The notes under the pieces: model-generated
Told to the model about the DNA's origin: nothing
The model's input: only the letters and a program-made list of their open reading frames with translations
The model's database searches: none
Position numbers and translations under genes: made by a program
Part shown: in pieces, positions 41,312-50,352 of the stretch
Layout of the letters: each line of letters begins with the position of its first letter
Numbering within the stretch: position 1 is the stretch's first letter
Source: Limnochordia bacterium
GTDB lineage: Bacteria > Bacillota > Limnochordia > DUMW01
Length of the DNA: 64,000 nt
Assembly: GCA_023230925.1 (NCBI GenBank)
Contig: JALNWK010000013.1
Location: 1 to 64,000, forward strand
Direction of reading: 5' to 3'

Positions 41312-42238
41312 TTGAACCGAAAAATGTCTACCACGGCACTGACCGAAGCAGCGATGCTTGGTGCTGTTATGGTGGTCTTATCACTTCTCGCCTTCTTTCT
41401 GATTCCCTATCTTGTGGTTGTCATCCCTTTACCATTGATTATCCTAGTTGTTCGTCATGGTCTGCGGACTGGGATCGCGACAACTGTCGTGGCATCAATA
41501 ATTATAGGTATGTTCGATCCAATGCTGGTGATTGTCATACTGTTTCAGATTGGCGTGGTGGGGATTGCTTTAGGGGAAGCAATTCGTGAGTCCTTTAGCC
41601 CGCCAGTAACCTTGATCCTGGGCATTGGGGCGGCTCTAGTCGCCAACCTGCTTCTGATCGCCATTTCCTTCTATGTCCTTGATATTAGCCTTATGGAAGA
41701 ATTCGGTACAATGCTCAATGAATCTGTTGCCATCATGGAACGCCTCAATACCAAATTAGGTCTACCCGTAGAGCAAGTGGATGCCTTCGCGGAGATGATG
41801 AAAAAGATCTTGCCAGCCGTGTTGCTTGTTGGAGTGGGTATGACCGTGACGATTAATTACGGTCTCAGTATAGTGGTCTTTCGACGCTTAGGGATGGAGA
41901 TAAGGGCTTGTTCGCCCTTTAAGGAATGGCGCATGCCAAGACCTTTGGGCGTGGTGATCATTATTACACAGGTGGCCGATTTGTTTGTGCGCTATCCAGA
42001 GGGACACTGGTCTTTTACAGTAATGTTGAATCTTCGGTTGGTGCTCATGACTATTGCTTTTATCTACGGGCTAGCCCTTCTTTGGTTTTATCTGGATAAA
42101 TACCGAGTGCCAACGATTTGGCGCGTGATTGTGATTTTCTTGCTCTTCCTAAACCCCCTTGTTTATCTGTTGATTACCTGGGCAGCTATACTAGATGTCT
42201 GGTTTGATTTTCGCAAAAAGGATCAGCAAAGCGCCTGA
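41312..42238 (+). CDS. yybS: YybS family (DUF2232) membrane protein
   Basis: 308 aa with about eight membrane helices; TEAAMLGAVMVVLSLLAFF at the start and IIIITQVADLFVRYPEGHW in the second half fit DUF2232/YybS. Such proteins resemble transporter S components, but the function is unknown. TTG start with AGGTGAG upstream. In Bacillus yybS precedes gdpP (yybT) and rplI; here rplI comes directly, so gdpP is missing from its usual place. Confidence 0.82.
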   Translation: MNRKMSTTALTEAAMLGAVMVVLSLLAFFLIPYLVVVIPLPLIILVVRHGLRTGIATTVVASIIIGMFDPMLVIVILFQIGVVGIALGEAIRESFSPPVTLILGIGAALVANLLLIAISFYVLDISLMEEFGTMLNESVAIMERLNTKLGLPVEQVDAFAEMMKKILPAVLLVGVGMTVTINYGLSIVVFRRLGMEIRACSPFKEWRMPRPLGVVIIITQVADLFVRYPEGHWSFTVMLNLRLVLMTIAFIYGLALLWFYLDKYRVPTIWRVIVIFLLFLNPLVYLLITWAAILDVWFDFRKKDQQSA

Positions 42239-42289
42239 AAACGAGTACGAAGAATAATCCCATAATCCTTAGGGGAGGAAACATCAACT

Positions 42290-42739
42290 ATGAAAGTCAT
42301 TCTCAAACAAGACGTAAAAAAATTGGGTGTAGCCGGTGAAGTAGTCAAGGTTAAAGATGGCTATGCTCGCAACTATCTTTTTCCTAGGGAACTAGCAGTT
42401 CCGGCGGATGACTCAGCGCTGCGGGCCCTTGCCACGGAGCAAAAACAACAAGCCCGCACAAGGGAACAGGAAGAGGCCAAGGCTGCCAAATTAGTAGAAA
42501 AATTGCAGAAAGAAGCAGTTGTGGTAAAAGCAAAGGCCGGCGAAGGGGGCAGACTCTTCGGATCTATTACTGCCCAGGATATTGCTGATGCCGTCAAGGA
42601 AACACATAATGTCGAGATTGATAAAAGAAAATTACAGTTAAAAGAAGCGATTAAGCAACTTGGGACCATCGAGGTCAGCTATGCACCGGTTCCCAACGTA
42701 AGCGGGTCAATTACGGTACATGTGGTAGCTGAAGAGTAG
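42290..42739 (+). CDS. rplI: Ribosomal protein bL9
   Basis: 149 aa. The N-terminal RNA-binding domain is MKVILKQDVKKLGVAGEVVKVKDGYARNYLFP in outline (positions 1-32), with a central helix about 40-75 and C-terminal domain LFGSITAQDIADAV...GTIEVSY. GGGGAGG precedes the ATG. Confidence 0.97.
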   Translation: MKVILKQDVKKLGVAGEVVKVKDGYARNYLFPRELAVPADDSALRALATEQKQQARTREQEEAKAAKLVEKLQKEAVVVKAKAGEGGRLFGSITAQDIADAVKETHNVEIDKRKLQLKEAIKQLGTIEVSYAPVPNVSGSITVHVVAEE

Positions 42740-42750
42740 GCGGCGGTCCT

Positions 42751-43647
42751 ATGCACATTGCTGGTACAACTAGGGTAACAGGGGTAATCGGAGACCCAGT
42801 TGCACATAGTCTATCGCCGTTAATGCACAATACAGCCTTTGCGCATAAGGGGTTAGACTTCGTCTACTTACCCTTTCAGGTGCATGCTGCCGATCTGGCT
42901 ACGGCAATGGCCGCGGTGCGAGCATTGAACCTTGTTGGGCTAAATGTTACCGTTCCGCATAAAGTGGCCGTAATGGACTATTGTGATGAGCTCACCAATG
43001 ATGCTACTTCGATAGGCGCGGTGAACACGATCATAAACCGTGATGGAGTGTTGGTTGGAGACAATACCGATGCCCAGGGATTCCTCGGTGCACTAGATGG
43101 GGTAGGCCGTGTAGAAGGAATGAATGTTATGGTCATCGGTGCCGGTGGAGCTGCCCGGGCCATTGCCTTTGGCCTTACCCAAAGGCAGCCAAGGCGGCTT
43201 ACCATCGTGAACCGTTCCCTGGGCCGGGCACTTCAGTTGGTCGAGACACTGAAACCCTCCGGTGTTTTTATCGATTGTATTGGTTTGCATGATGAGTTAT
43301 TTGCAGAACGATTACGATCCAGTCAGTTGATTGTCCATGCGACATCCTGCGGTATGTATCCCTGCTGTGAAGAGAGTATCATTGGGGATGCTTCATTGCT
43401 ACCTCAGGACGCGTTAGTGTGTGATATAGTCTATAATCCATTGAAAACGAAATTGCTAAGTCTGGCCGAACAGGCGGGATGCAAAACCCTAGATGGCCTT
43501 GGTATGTTGGTGGGGCAAGGGGCAATAGCCTTTGAAGCTTGGACCGGAGTTAAGGCGCCAGTACCCCTAATGGATCAGGTCCTTAGACGCAAGTTAAGCT
43601 CTTGTGTTTCTGGCAAAGTAAGCAAAAAATCCCAAGCAGATGAGTAA
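42751..43647 (+). CDS. aroE: Shikimate dehydrogenase
   Basis: NADPH-dependent reduction of dehydroshikimate, 298 aa. The substrate domain has HSLSPLMHNTAF, with the catalytic lysine in NVTVPHK. The nucleotide-binding motif is VIGAGGAARAIAF, and NTDAQGF is the conserved Asp site. The last 18 codons overlap the 3' end of the convergent permease gene on the other strand (54 bases). It is not next to other shikimate genes, but aroF and pheA lie 11 kb upstream. Confidence 0.95.
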   Translation: MHIAGTTRVTGVIGDPVAHSLSPLMHNTAFAHKGLDFVYLPFQVHAADLATAMAAVRALNLVGLNVTVPHKVAVMDYCDELTNDATSIGAVNTIINRDGVLVGDNTDAQGFLGALDGVGRVEGMNVMVIGAGGAARAIAFGLTQRQPRRLTIVNRSLGRALQLVETLKPSGVFIDCIGLHDELFAERLRSSQLIVHATSCGMYPCCEESIIGDASLLPQDALVCDIVYNPLKTKLLSLAEQAGCKTLDGLGMLVGQGAIAFEAWTGVKAPVPLMDQVLRRKLSSCVSGKVSKKSQADE

Positions 43648-44856
43648 GACTCCAAGGAGGACATCCTGTCGGTCAATCTGCAAGATGAGGCCTAAGCAGG
43701 AAGCGGCGCCAATTAGGGGTATCACAGGGCCGAAGGGGACCTTAAAGGCGGGACGGTAGTCTGGAAATAAGCGTAGCTGCAGTAAGGCTAGATTGACCAG
43801 AATAAAGGGGTATAAATGTAGGAAGCTCGATGCTTCGGTGAGCCAATGAATATTTCCCCGGATGAGGGCAATGGCGATGATCACTCCGGTGGTATAGATG
43901 GCTGCGGTGGGGGTGTTGTATAGGGTATGGGTTTTTTGTAGAAAGCCCGGCAAGACCCCGTCTCTGCTCATGGCAAAACTTATCCGGCTAGCTGCCAACA
44001 CCCCGGCATTAGCCGAGGAGAGTGTGGCCAATAGGCAGCCAAAGCCGATCAATTTACTACCAATGGGTCCCATAAACACCCGTGCTGTATCGGCAATTGG
44101 GGTTGTGGTCAGGCCCAGCTCTCGATAGGACACAATCCCTGTTGCCGTATAGGCAACTCCCATATAAAGAAGGGTAACTATCACCACAGATAGAATAGTA
44201 GCAAGGGGAACAACTATCCTTGGATTTTTGATCTCCTCGGCTGCGGTACTGATTGATTCAAACCCCAGAAACGAGATGATAATGAAGGCAGCCGAACGGG
44301 CTAGTGCACTAAGACCGTAGGGGAAAAGAGGCTCATGTAGATTGTTGTCTACTTCACGGATACCGAGCACCAGGTATACTAGCAAAATGCCAAGCAGAAT
44401 CAAAACCGATGCGCTCTGCAACTGGGTACTCTCTTTGCTACCGCGGATATGGATACTGATCATGGTGATGAGGAACCCAAAGGCAACCAGCTTCCAAGGT
44501 AACCAGGGTAGAAAATAGGCTGTGTATTGGGAGAAGCCGATGATGTAGAACGCACAACCTAGGGATTGACCAATCCAGAGCGACCAGCCGGCAACAAAGC
44601 CCCAGAAGGGGGAAAAGGCATGCTTAACAAATGTGTATGGTCCCCCAGCAGATGGCATGGCAGTCGCAAGTTCAGCAAAGGATAACGCGGTACACATAAT
44701 AATAGCCCCGGCGACGGCATAGGCATAGATCGCCCCAGGACCCGTTAGAGAGGCAACAATGCCGGTAAGCATAAAAATGCCGGCTCCAATCATTGTGCCA
44801 ATGCCTAAGGCAAGAGCATCACCCAAACCTAACGTTTTTTTCAATGAGGAATTCAT
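43594..44856 (-). CDS. APC-family amino acid permease
   Basis: 420 aa with about 12 membrane helices. The N-terminal GLGDALALGIGTMIGAGIFML and FAELATAMPSAGGPYTFVKHAF are the APC superfamily signatures; FLGFESISTAAEEIKNP is helix 6. The substrate cannot be predicted. ATG 44856 is preferred, ten bases after AAAGGAA; the upstream ATG at 44877 has no site. Its 3' end overlaps aroE by 54 bases tail to tail. Confidence 0.9.
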   Translation of the reverse strand: MNSSLKKTLGLGDALALGIGTMIGAGIFMLTGIVASLTGPGAIYAYAVAGAIIMCTALSFAELATAMPSAGGPYTFVKHAFSPFWGFVAGWSLWIGQSLGCAFYIIGFSQYTAYFLPWLPWKLVAFGFLITMISIHIRGSKESTQLQSASVLILLGILLVYLVLGIREVDNNLHEPLFPYGLSALARSAAFIIISFLGFESISTAAEEIKNPRIVVPLATILSVVIVTLLYMGVAYTATGIVSYRELGLTTTPIADTARVFMGPIGSKLIGFGCLLATLSSANAGVLAASRISFAMSRDGVLPGFLQKTHTLYNTPTAAIYTTGVIIAIALIRGNIHWLTEASSFLHLYPFILVNLALLQLRLFPDYRPAFKVPFGPVIPLIGAASCLGLILQIDRQDVLLGVLLICLGFFAYFARNTRA

Positions 44857-45023
44857 GTACAGATAATTCCTTTCCATGGGAGGTCTAAGATAAACCTATG
44901 CGTAGGTTCTAGAAAACAGAAGCCATCTAGCCAAGGATTCCTGCTTTCTATGACCCCTGTAATTTTAGTCCACAGGAGGTCCAAAAAGGTGCATAATGTT
45001 GTTTGCTAGGGGGAAGCTATTTA

Positions 45024-45173
45024 CACGGAGATGGTGTCACTTATCAAGAAAGCCTGCTGGTTTGGCGACAGACCGCTTGTATTGCCTCCGTCTCCGTGAC
45101 AAGGCCGACAATTCTCTGCTTCCCTTGGAAGACAGAAGCATCGTTGCTTCAATAAGAGAAATTGTCGGCCTTG
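45024..45173 (+). ncRNA. Branched structured RNA element upstream of ddl
   Basis: Two consecutive long-range stems. Stem A: CACGGAGATGG (45024-45034) with CCGTCTCCGTG (45088-45098; one G-U). Stem B: CAAGGCCGACAATTCTCT (45100-45117) with AGAGAAATTGTCGGCCTTG (45155-45173; one bulge), about 18 bp. Stem B encloses two hairpins: CTTCC / GGAAG (45119-45131) and GAAGCA-TCGT-TGCTTC (45135-45150), which together form a three-way junction. No T-run follows, so this is not a simple terminator. It lies 77 bases before the ddl start. I cannot match it to a known RNA family. Bases 44857-45023 hold nothing else I can support. Confidence 0.6.
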
Positions 45174-45249
45174 CGGTATTTCGTTCTACAATAACACCCG
45201 CCGCATAAAGATAAAATGCAGCGAGTCTACGAAAAAGGAGGTAATCCAT

Positions 45250-46341
45250 TTGAGGAAGAAGCTGCTAGTCGGTGTGCTCTTTGGGGGAGTTTCAGGAGAG
45301 CATGAGGTATCCCTTCGTTCGGCCGCATCGATTCTACAGGCCATCGATAGAAGAAAATACATCCCAATCGAAATAGGTATAAGTAAAAGTGGTAAATGGT
45401 ACATTGGTGATGGGGTACTTGATTATCTTAGTGGTAAGACACAGAAACTGCCGGAAGGGTGCTCTGGCTGTTCATTTCTGCCGGGTCAACCAGGCAAATT
45501 CCTATGGCTGATTAGTGGAGGATGTCCTACGGATCGGGCAACTCGGATTAACATAGTCTTTCCGGTTTTGCATGGACCCTTCGGTGAGGACGGGACCATC
45601 CAGGGCCTTTTGGAAGTCGCGGGTATACCCTATGTGGGAGCAGGAGTTGCGGCATCGGCAGTGGGAATGGACAAAGACTTGATGAAAGCAGTCTTTAAGT
45701 CATGGGGGTTGCCGATTCTTCCCTATCTTGTGGTCAAAGATATTTCTGCGGAAGACATTGAGCAACAGGTGGCGGACAGTTTTGGTTATCCCTGCTTTGT
45801 TAAGCCAGCTAACTTAGGCTCTAGCGTTGGAATTAGTCGGGTTGATAAGCCCGGTGATCTTGCGGCAGCCTTGGAATATGCGGCTATGTTTGACAACAAG
45901 GTGATCATTGAAAAGGCAGCTATTGGTTGCCAGGAAATTGAATGTGCTGTACTGGGAAATGAGGATCCTAAAGCCTCTGTTTGCGGAGAGATTATTCCTA
46001 AACGCTCCTTCTACGATTACGAGGCAAAATACCTGGAGAACACTACAGAGCTAGTAATCCCTGCGAACCTTCCCGAAGCGGTAGCCACAAAAGTCCAAAC
46101 CCTTGCGGTGGAAGCGTTTAAAGCCATCGATTGTGCAGGGATGGCTCGGGTGGACTTTTTCGTCTGCAAAGATCAGGTCTATATTAATGAAATCAATACC
46201 CTACCTGGGTTTACCTCGATCAGTATGTATCCGAAACTGTGGGAAGCTACCGGAATTAGCTACCCTGAACTAATTCATCTACTGCTCAAACTAGGCTTAG
46301 ACAGGTATGGCAAAGGGAAGCAGTTGAAGCGGACACTCTAG
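45250..46341 (+). CDS. ddl: D-alanine--D-alanine ligase
   Basis: ATP-grasp enzyme making the D-Ala-D-Ala end of peptidoglycan precursors, 363 aa. VLFGGVSGEHEVSLRSA, HGPFGEDGTIQG, FVKPANLGSSVGIS and NEINTLPGFT are diagnostic. The omega loop FYDYEAKY contains the Tyr typical of D-Ala-specific ligases, unlike VanA-type D-Lac ligases. TTG start after AAGGAGG. The structured element upstream may be a leader. Confidence 0.94.
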   Translation: MRKKLLVGVLFGGVSGEHEVSLRSAASILQAIDRRKYIPIEIGISKSGKWYIGDGVLDYLSGKTQKLPEGCSGCSFLPGQPGKFLWLISGGCPTDRATRINIVFPVLHGPFGEDGTIQGLLEVAGIPYVGAGVAASAVGMDKDLMKAVFKSWGLPILPYLVVKDISAEDIEQQVADSFGYPCFVKPANLGSSVGISRVDKPGDLAAALEYAAMFDNKVIIEKAAIGCQEIECAVLGNEDPKASVCGEIIPKRSFYDYEAKYLENTTELVIPANLPEAVATKVQTLAVEAFKAIDCAGMARVDFFVCKDQVYINEINTLPGFTSISMYPKLWEATGISYPELIHLLLKLGLDRYGKGKQLKRTL

Positions 46342-46364
46342 ACCATCAAAGGGAGGTGGTTCCG

Positions 46365-46649
46365 GTGAAGCGCCTGTGGCAGTTAAGTACGATGATTGCA
46401 TCGGTGCGGCTTCTTTGGTGGACCTATGTCTACTACACAGACTTTTATCATCTGGCAATACCGGCTTACGGCCCTGTTGATGTAGCAATGAACCAGATTT
46501 ACGTAAGTAGAGGACATCATTTGATTATCGGAGCAATTTGGTCTGTGATCCTGCTATCTTCCTTAGGGATGCTACTATGTACGAGGATCAGAGGAAGCAG
46601 CCTAGGGAAGCCACACCAACGTTCCCGGTCGGGCTGTTCTTCGATGTAA
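46365..46649 (+). CDS. Small two-helix membrane protein
   Basis: 94 aa, with hydrophobic segments about 8-25 and 54-75 and a basic cytoplasmic tail (RIRGSSLGKPHQRSRSG). I do not recognise it. The GTG at 46365 has GGGAGG eight bases upstream. It starts 23 bases after ddl and is probably in its operon. A terminator follows about 110 bases later. Confidence 0.6.
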   Translation: MKRLWQLSTMIASVRLLWWTYVYYTDFYHLAIPAYGPVDVAMNQIYVSRGHHLIIGAIWSVILLSSLGMLLCTRIRGSSLGKPHQRSRSGCSSM

Positions 46650-46756
46650 AGATTGTAATATTACCTTTCTTTTTGCGACTTTGGGGTTTTGATCTGTGTG
46701 CAGGATTTCTATACTTGAGCGCAGAATGTAAATTTGTACTAGGAGAACAAAACGTG

Positions 46757-46803
46757 AAAAGCCCACGCATGGTCGGAAGGCTCGTCTGCTTGTGGGCTTT
46801 TTT
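46757..46803 (+). terminator. Intrinsic terminator after the ddl unit
   Basis: AAAAGCCCAC (46757-46766) pairs with GTGGGCTTTT (46792-46801), followed by TT. The loop is 25 bases. Confidence 0.8.
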
Positions 46804-46926
46804 GTTCGGCGGAAACCGCCATTGATAACCATCCACAAATTTACGCATGCCACAGTAGGACAGGGTTAAACAAGATGATTGCTCTGTATCAGTCGCAGTC
46901 GTCAAACTAGATTGGGGGTGGGTTGG

Positions 46927-47751
46927 ATGGGCAATGAACAAGACATATGTTTTGAGCGGAAGACAACTAGTAGCATTTTGGTTCCCGTGGCCCTTTTTAC
47001 GGAATGCCAACCTTTGATCGGTCCTTTGGCTGTGGCTGCTTGGCTTAATCTGCGGGTGCTAATAGAAACAGATCAAAAGATTACCGCAAGGGACTACCTC
47101 ATGGGCCAGATGGATTTAGACGGACGTTCTGTAGACAACATCTTAGAAAGGCTTGAAAACGTCGGTCTAATTCAGGCGGTTAAAGCAGGTTGGGTCCTAA
47201 AGGAGCCCGGTAAGATGCCCCACCAGCAACAGGACGTGGCAGAACAGTCCCCAGAGGACTACCAAGAGAGCTTTTGGGATCAAATAGCCGCTAGCACCGC
47301 TTTGGAAGGAGTAGACCTTTCGGGGGATGCTACCACTGAGGAACAGGCTCTGGTTTCTGCGGAGGTAAATCCAGATCTTGACTCTGTTTTGGAACTTTAT
47401 GCAAACCGCATTGGCCTTATTGGTCCAACGCAGTACCAAAAACTCGAAAACTGGATCGAGAGTAAACATATGAGTGTTGATGTAATTGCGCTAGCCATCG
47501 AAGAGACGGCTCTATCAGCAAAGACCCCCCGGTTCGAATACTTAGAGGGGATCTTGCGCAATTGGAGTAACGACGGAATACGGACCGTGGACGATATGAT
47601 CAAAAAAAAGGTTAAGGTCCGGGCGTTGGCTGGAATAGAACCGAAGAATGCAAAACCGGAAAACTACGAGGGTTGGCCCAATGCCACAGCTTATAACGTA
47701 GTGGATGAGAACCGGCTGAAGCTCTGGAAGGAGTTGTACCCAGATGAGTAA
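46927..47751 (+). CDS. DnaD-domain replication protein
   Basis: 274 aa. The N-terminal winged-helix-like domain (about 10-95) is followed by a DnaB2/DnaD domain (about 150-225, YANRIGLIGPTQYQKLENWIES and FEYLEGILRNWSNDGI). The YxxxIG and FxYLxxILxxW motifs are the family hallmarks. It is probably involved in loading the helicase at origins or restart sites. ATG 46927 after GGGGGTGGG. It overlaps the replicative helicase gene by eight bases, which supports a joint role. Confidence 0.85.
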   Translation: MGNEQDICFERKTTSSILVPVALFTECQPLIGPLAVAAWLNLRVLIETDQKITARDYLMGQMDLDGRSVDNILERLENVGLIQAVKAGWVLKEPGKMPHQQQDVAEQSPEDYQESFWDQIAASTALEGVDLSGDATTEEQALVSAEVNPDLDSVLELYANRIGLIGPTQYQKLENWIESKHMSVDVIALAIEETALSAKTPRFEYLEGILRNWSNDGIRTVDDMIKKKVKVRALAGIEPKNAKPENYEGWPNATAYNVVDENRLKLWKELYPDE

Positions 47752-49135
47752 CGCACCAGGCAAGGAGACTCTATTTGTGCCCTACGATCTAGAGGCGGAA
47801 CAACGGGTATTGGGTATATTGATTCGTCATCCCGAGCGAGTTGATCATTGTATTGACCGACTAAGGGAAGAACATTTCTACGACATTAGACATCGCAAAA
47901 TTTACAGAGCGATCTATGACTTGTATAACGCGAGTGGTCAAATCTCCTACACCCAAGTGTATAACCGGTTACGGAAGAATGAGACCCTAGAGGATATAGA
48001 TAAGGTCCTGCTCCAGTTGACGGAGTCTTTTGTTAGTAAGGCAGAGCTGATTCCCAGTATTGAGTCCATAATTGATAAGGCGGCCCGCCGGCGCATTCTC
48101 TCTGCTGTAGCGAAGATCGAGGAAATGGTACGGCTTGATACAGAAGAAAGCCTGAGCGCTTGCCAGGCAAGGGCCCAGGAAATAATCTTCCAGGCGTGTC
48201 AAAACGAAGGAGAAGAAGACGATACCAAAGACCTGCTCGATGTCCTGACTAAGTGTTATCGGAACCTCATTGAACGGCGGGAGGGCAAGGTTTCCTATGG
48301 ACTGCCAGTTCGCTACCCATCGATTGATGCTTTGACTACCGGGTTTAAGAGAAAAGACCTGATCATTCTCGCCGCCCGGCCCAGTATGGGTAAGACTGCT
48401 CTAGCACTCAACTTTGCCATGAATGTGGCCAAGCGCGATGTGCCTGTTTTGATCTTCAGCTTGGAGATGGATGATGAGCAGATTGGCGACCGAATAGTCA
48501 TTAGTGAGCTGTTTCGATACCGGGGTCAAGGCAGGGAAGTGACCTCCTTTGATTATGCCACCCGTCTTGACGATGAAAAACTGGCAGTTACCGAAGAGGT
48601 GTTCAATGAACTTTATGATCTGCCAATTAAGATCGTCGATACCCGAGGACTAAGCGTTGCCGAGATTCGGGCTAAAGCCCGGAAGGTTAAAGCGGAGCAG
48701 AAGGACTTGGGACTGGTTATTATTGACTACTTACAGTTGATCCGGCCCACGGGGGATGCCAGTAAGAACTGGGCACTGCAGGTAGGAGACATTGTTCGAG
48801 AACTAAGGGATCTTGCCGGAGAATTGGATTTACCGATTATACTCCTCTCCCAGCTTAACCGGGGAGTGGAAAGTCGGGATAACAAAAGACCCCGTATGTC
48901 TGATCTCCGAGACAGTGGTAACATTGAGGAATTTGCCGACGTGATTATGTTTTTGTACCGAGACGACTACTATTATCCCGAGAAGGCGGCAGCCGATGGG
49001 ACGGTGGGTCAAGTAGAAGTGATCTTCGCCAAACAGCGTAAGGGACAGACCGGTAAAGCGGTACTCCGCTGGGTACCGGAATATACTCGGTTCATTGACG
49101 AGACCTACCGAGAGGAGGCTGACCTTGGTGCCTGA
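47744..49135 (+). CDS. dnaB: Replicative DNA helicase DnaB (DnaC in Bacillus)
   Basis: 463 aa hexameric helicase. The N-terminal primase-interacting domain (about 1-120) begins PYDLEAEQRVLG. The RecA-like motor has Walker A AARPSMGKTAL, Walker B LVIIDYLQLI and LSQLNRGVESR. No intein or insertion is seen. Translation is coupled with the DnaD gene. Unlike in Bacillus it is separated from rplI by aroE, the permease and ddl. Confidence 0.97.
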   Translation: MSNAPGKETLFVPYDLEAEQRVLGILIRHPERVDHCIDRLREEHFYDIRHRKIYRAIYDLYNASGQISYTQVYNRLRKNETLEDIDKVLLQLTESFVSKAELIPSIESIIDKAARRRILSAVAKIEEMVRLDTEESLSACQARAQEIIFQACQNEGEEDDTKDLLDVLTKCYRNLIERREGKVSYGLPVRYPSIDALTTGFKRKDLIILAARPSMGKTALALNFAMNVAKRDVPVLIFSLEMDDEQIGDRIVISELFRYRGQGREVTSFDYATRLDDEKLAVTEEVFNELYDLPIKIVDTRGLSVAEIRAKARKVKAEQKDLGLVIIDYLQLIRPTGDASKNWALQVGDIVRELRDLAGELDLPIILLSQLNRGVESRDNKRPRMSDLRDSGNIEEFADVIMFLYRDDYYYPEKAAADGTVGQVEVIFAKQRKGQTGKAVLRWVPEYTRFIDETYREEADLGA

Positions 49136-49322
49136 CATTGACGCTGAAAGCGATCGACTGAAGCTACAGTTTGTGATGGCCTACGATGAATTATGTCAGC
49201 AGGGTAAGATTACCGAAAAAGAGTTTCAAGAGATTGTGGACATTATCGAGCACATTGGTGAATACAGTATTAGTGAGCTGCAGGAAAAACTAGATCCCTA
49301 TCGCCGTTTGGCTAAGGACTAA
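49128..49322 (+). CDS. Small helical protein, unrecognised
   Basis: 64 aa, highly charged and helical (SDRLKLQFVMAYDELC, EFQEIVDIIEHI, LQEKLDPYRRLAKD). The GTG at 49128, or a TTG one codon earlier, follows AGGAGG and overlaps the dnaB stop by eight bases, so it is likely expressed with the helicase. The family is not recognised. Confidence 0.6.
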   Translation: MPDIDAESDRLKLQFVMAYDELCQQGKITEKEFQEIVDIIEHIGEYSISELQEKLDPYRRLAKD

Positions 49323-49341
49323 GGTAAACAGGAGGAGACCA

Positions 49342-50343
49342 ATGCGGTCTGTTCGCTATCATCATCCGTTAGTGATGCTAACGGTTGCTTTAGCTATGCT
49401 TGCCCTACTGACCTGTGCTGGGCATCGGGACTTTGCCAGTGAGGTTGTCGTGGTCTATGGCCAAACCAGTTGGCCAATAAAGACCAAGGCTAAAACCGTA
49501 GGAGAGGTAGTCTCGGAGTTCCCTATTGTATTATCGTCCTTCGACGCAGTATATCCTTCTTTGGAGACAGAGATTGTATCGGGGATGGAGATCTTCGTGC
49601 AGCCGTCCTTCACCGTAAACCTACAAGTTGATGGGAAGAACTACATCCATCATACGACGGAGACAAAGGTTATTGATGTTCTTCATGAACTAGAAGTAGA
49701 ACTAGGTCCCCTGGATTTTGCGGTACCAGGACTTGCTACTACGCTAACCGAGGATTCGAGGGTTAACATTATACGGGTGGAAGAACAATATAGTGCGAAG
49801 CATGTGCTTTTAGGTTATAAGGTAATCCAACGGATTGATCGGGATTTGGAAAAGGGTAAGACGGTGACCGTGCAGGCCGGCAGGAACGGAACCCGTGAGG
49901 ATGTTTACAAGCTGACATATCACAATGGTGTCCTTGTAAGTGAGGAGCTAATTTCCCAAGAAGTGATCGAGGATCCCGTTTCCCAGGTAGTAGCTGTTGG
50001 TACGAAGATTTTGTTTTATACAACCGATACCCCTGCGGGGCCCATCCGTTATCGCCAAGTGCTAGACCTGGAAGCTACCGCATATTACCCCGGGCCCGAA
50101 AGTACAGGTAAATGGGCCGATGGAATTACTTATACCGGAGCACAGGCCGGCTATGGGGTGGTAGCTGTTGATCCAAGTCTAATTCCCCTAGGGACCCGTT
50201 TGTATATTCCTGGCTACGGTATTGCCGTCGCCGCTGATATTGGTGGGGCGATCAAGGGCAACATTGTAGATCTTTGTTTCGATACCTACCGAGAGGCGGT
50301 TCACTTTGGGCGCCGCCGAGTGAAAGTATACGTTTTGGAGTGA
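49342..50343 (+). CDS. YabE/RpfB-like secreted cell-wall enzyme (DUF348-G5-3D)
   Basis: 333 aa. A signal or anchor (about 10-28) precedes DUF348 repeats (about 35-145, VYGQTSWPIKTKAKTVGEVV), a G5 domain (about 150-230, YKVIQRIDRDLEKGKTVTV) and a C-terminal 3D domain (about 240-333, LEATAYYPGPES, GYGVVAVDPSLIPLGTRLYIPGYG and AADIGGAIKGNIVDL). The three Asp of the 3D domain are in place. Similar proteins cleave glycan strands. It sits before rsmA as in Bacillus (yabE), but rnmV is absent between them. Confidence 0.92.
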   Translation: MRSVRYHHPLVMLTVALAMLALLTCAGHRDFASEVVVVYGQTSWPIKTKAKTVGEVVSEFPIVLSSFDAVYPSLETEIVSGMEIFVQPSFTVNLQVDGKNYIHHTTETKVIDVLHELEVELGPLDFAVPGLATTLTEDSRVNIIRVEEQYSAKHVLLGYKVIQRIDRDLEKGKTVTVQAGRNGTREDVYKLTYHNGVLVSEELISQEVIEDPVSQVVAVGTKILFYTTDTPAGPIRYRQVLDLEATAYYPGPESTGKWADGITYTGAQAGYGVVAVDPSLIPLGTRLYIPGYGIAVAADIGGAIKGNIVDLCFDTYREAVHFGRRRVKVYVLE

Positions 50344-50352
50344 ACTAATTTC

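Noticed and set aside
44996..45249. Two 70-codon frames on opposite strands upstream of ddl
   Set aside because: Both cross the long inverted repeats, neither has a ribosome-binding site, and the RNA-like pairing explains the sequence better.
46538..47010. Frames on both strands around the terminator after the ddl unit
   Set aside because: They span a clear terminator and have no start sites.
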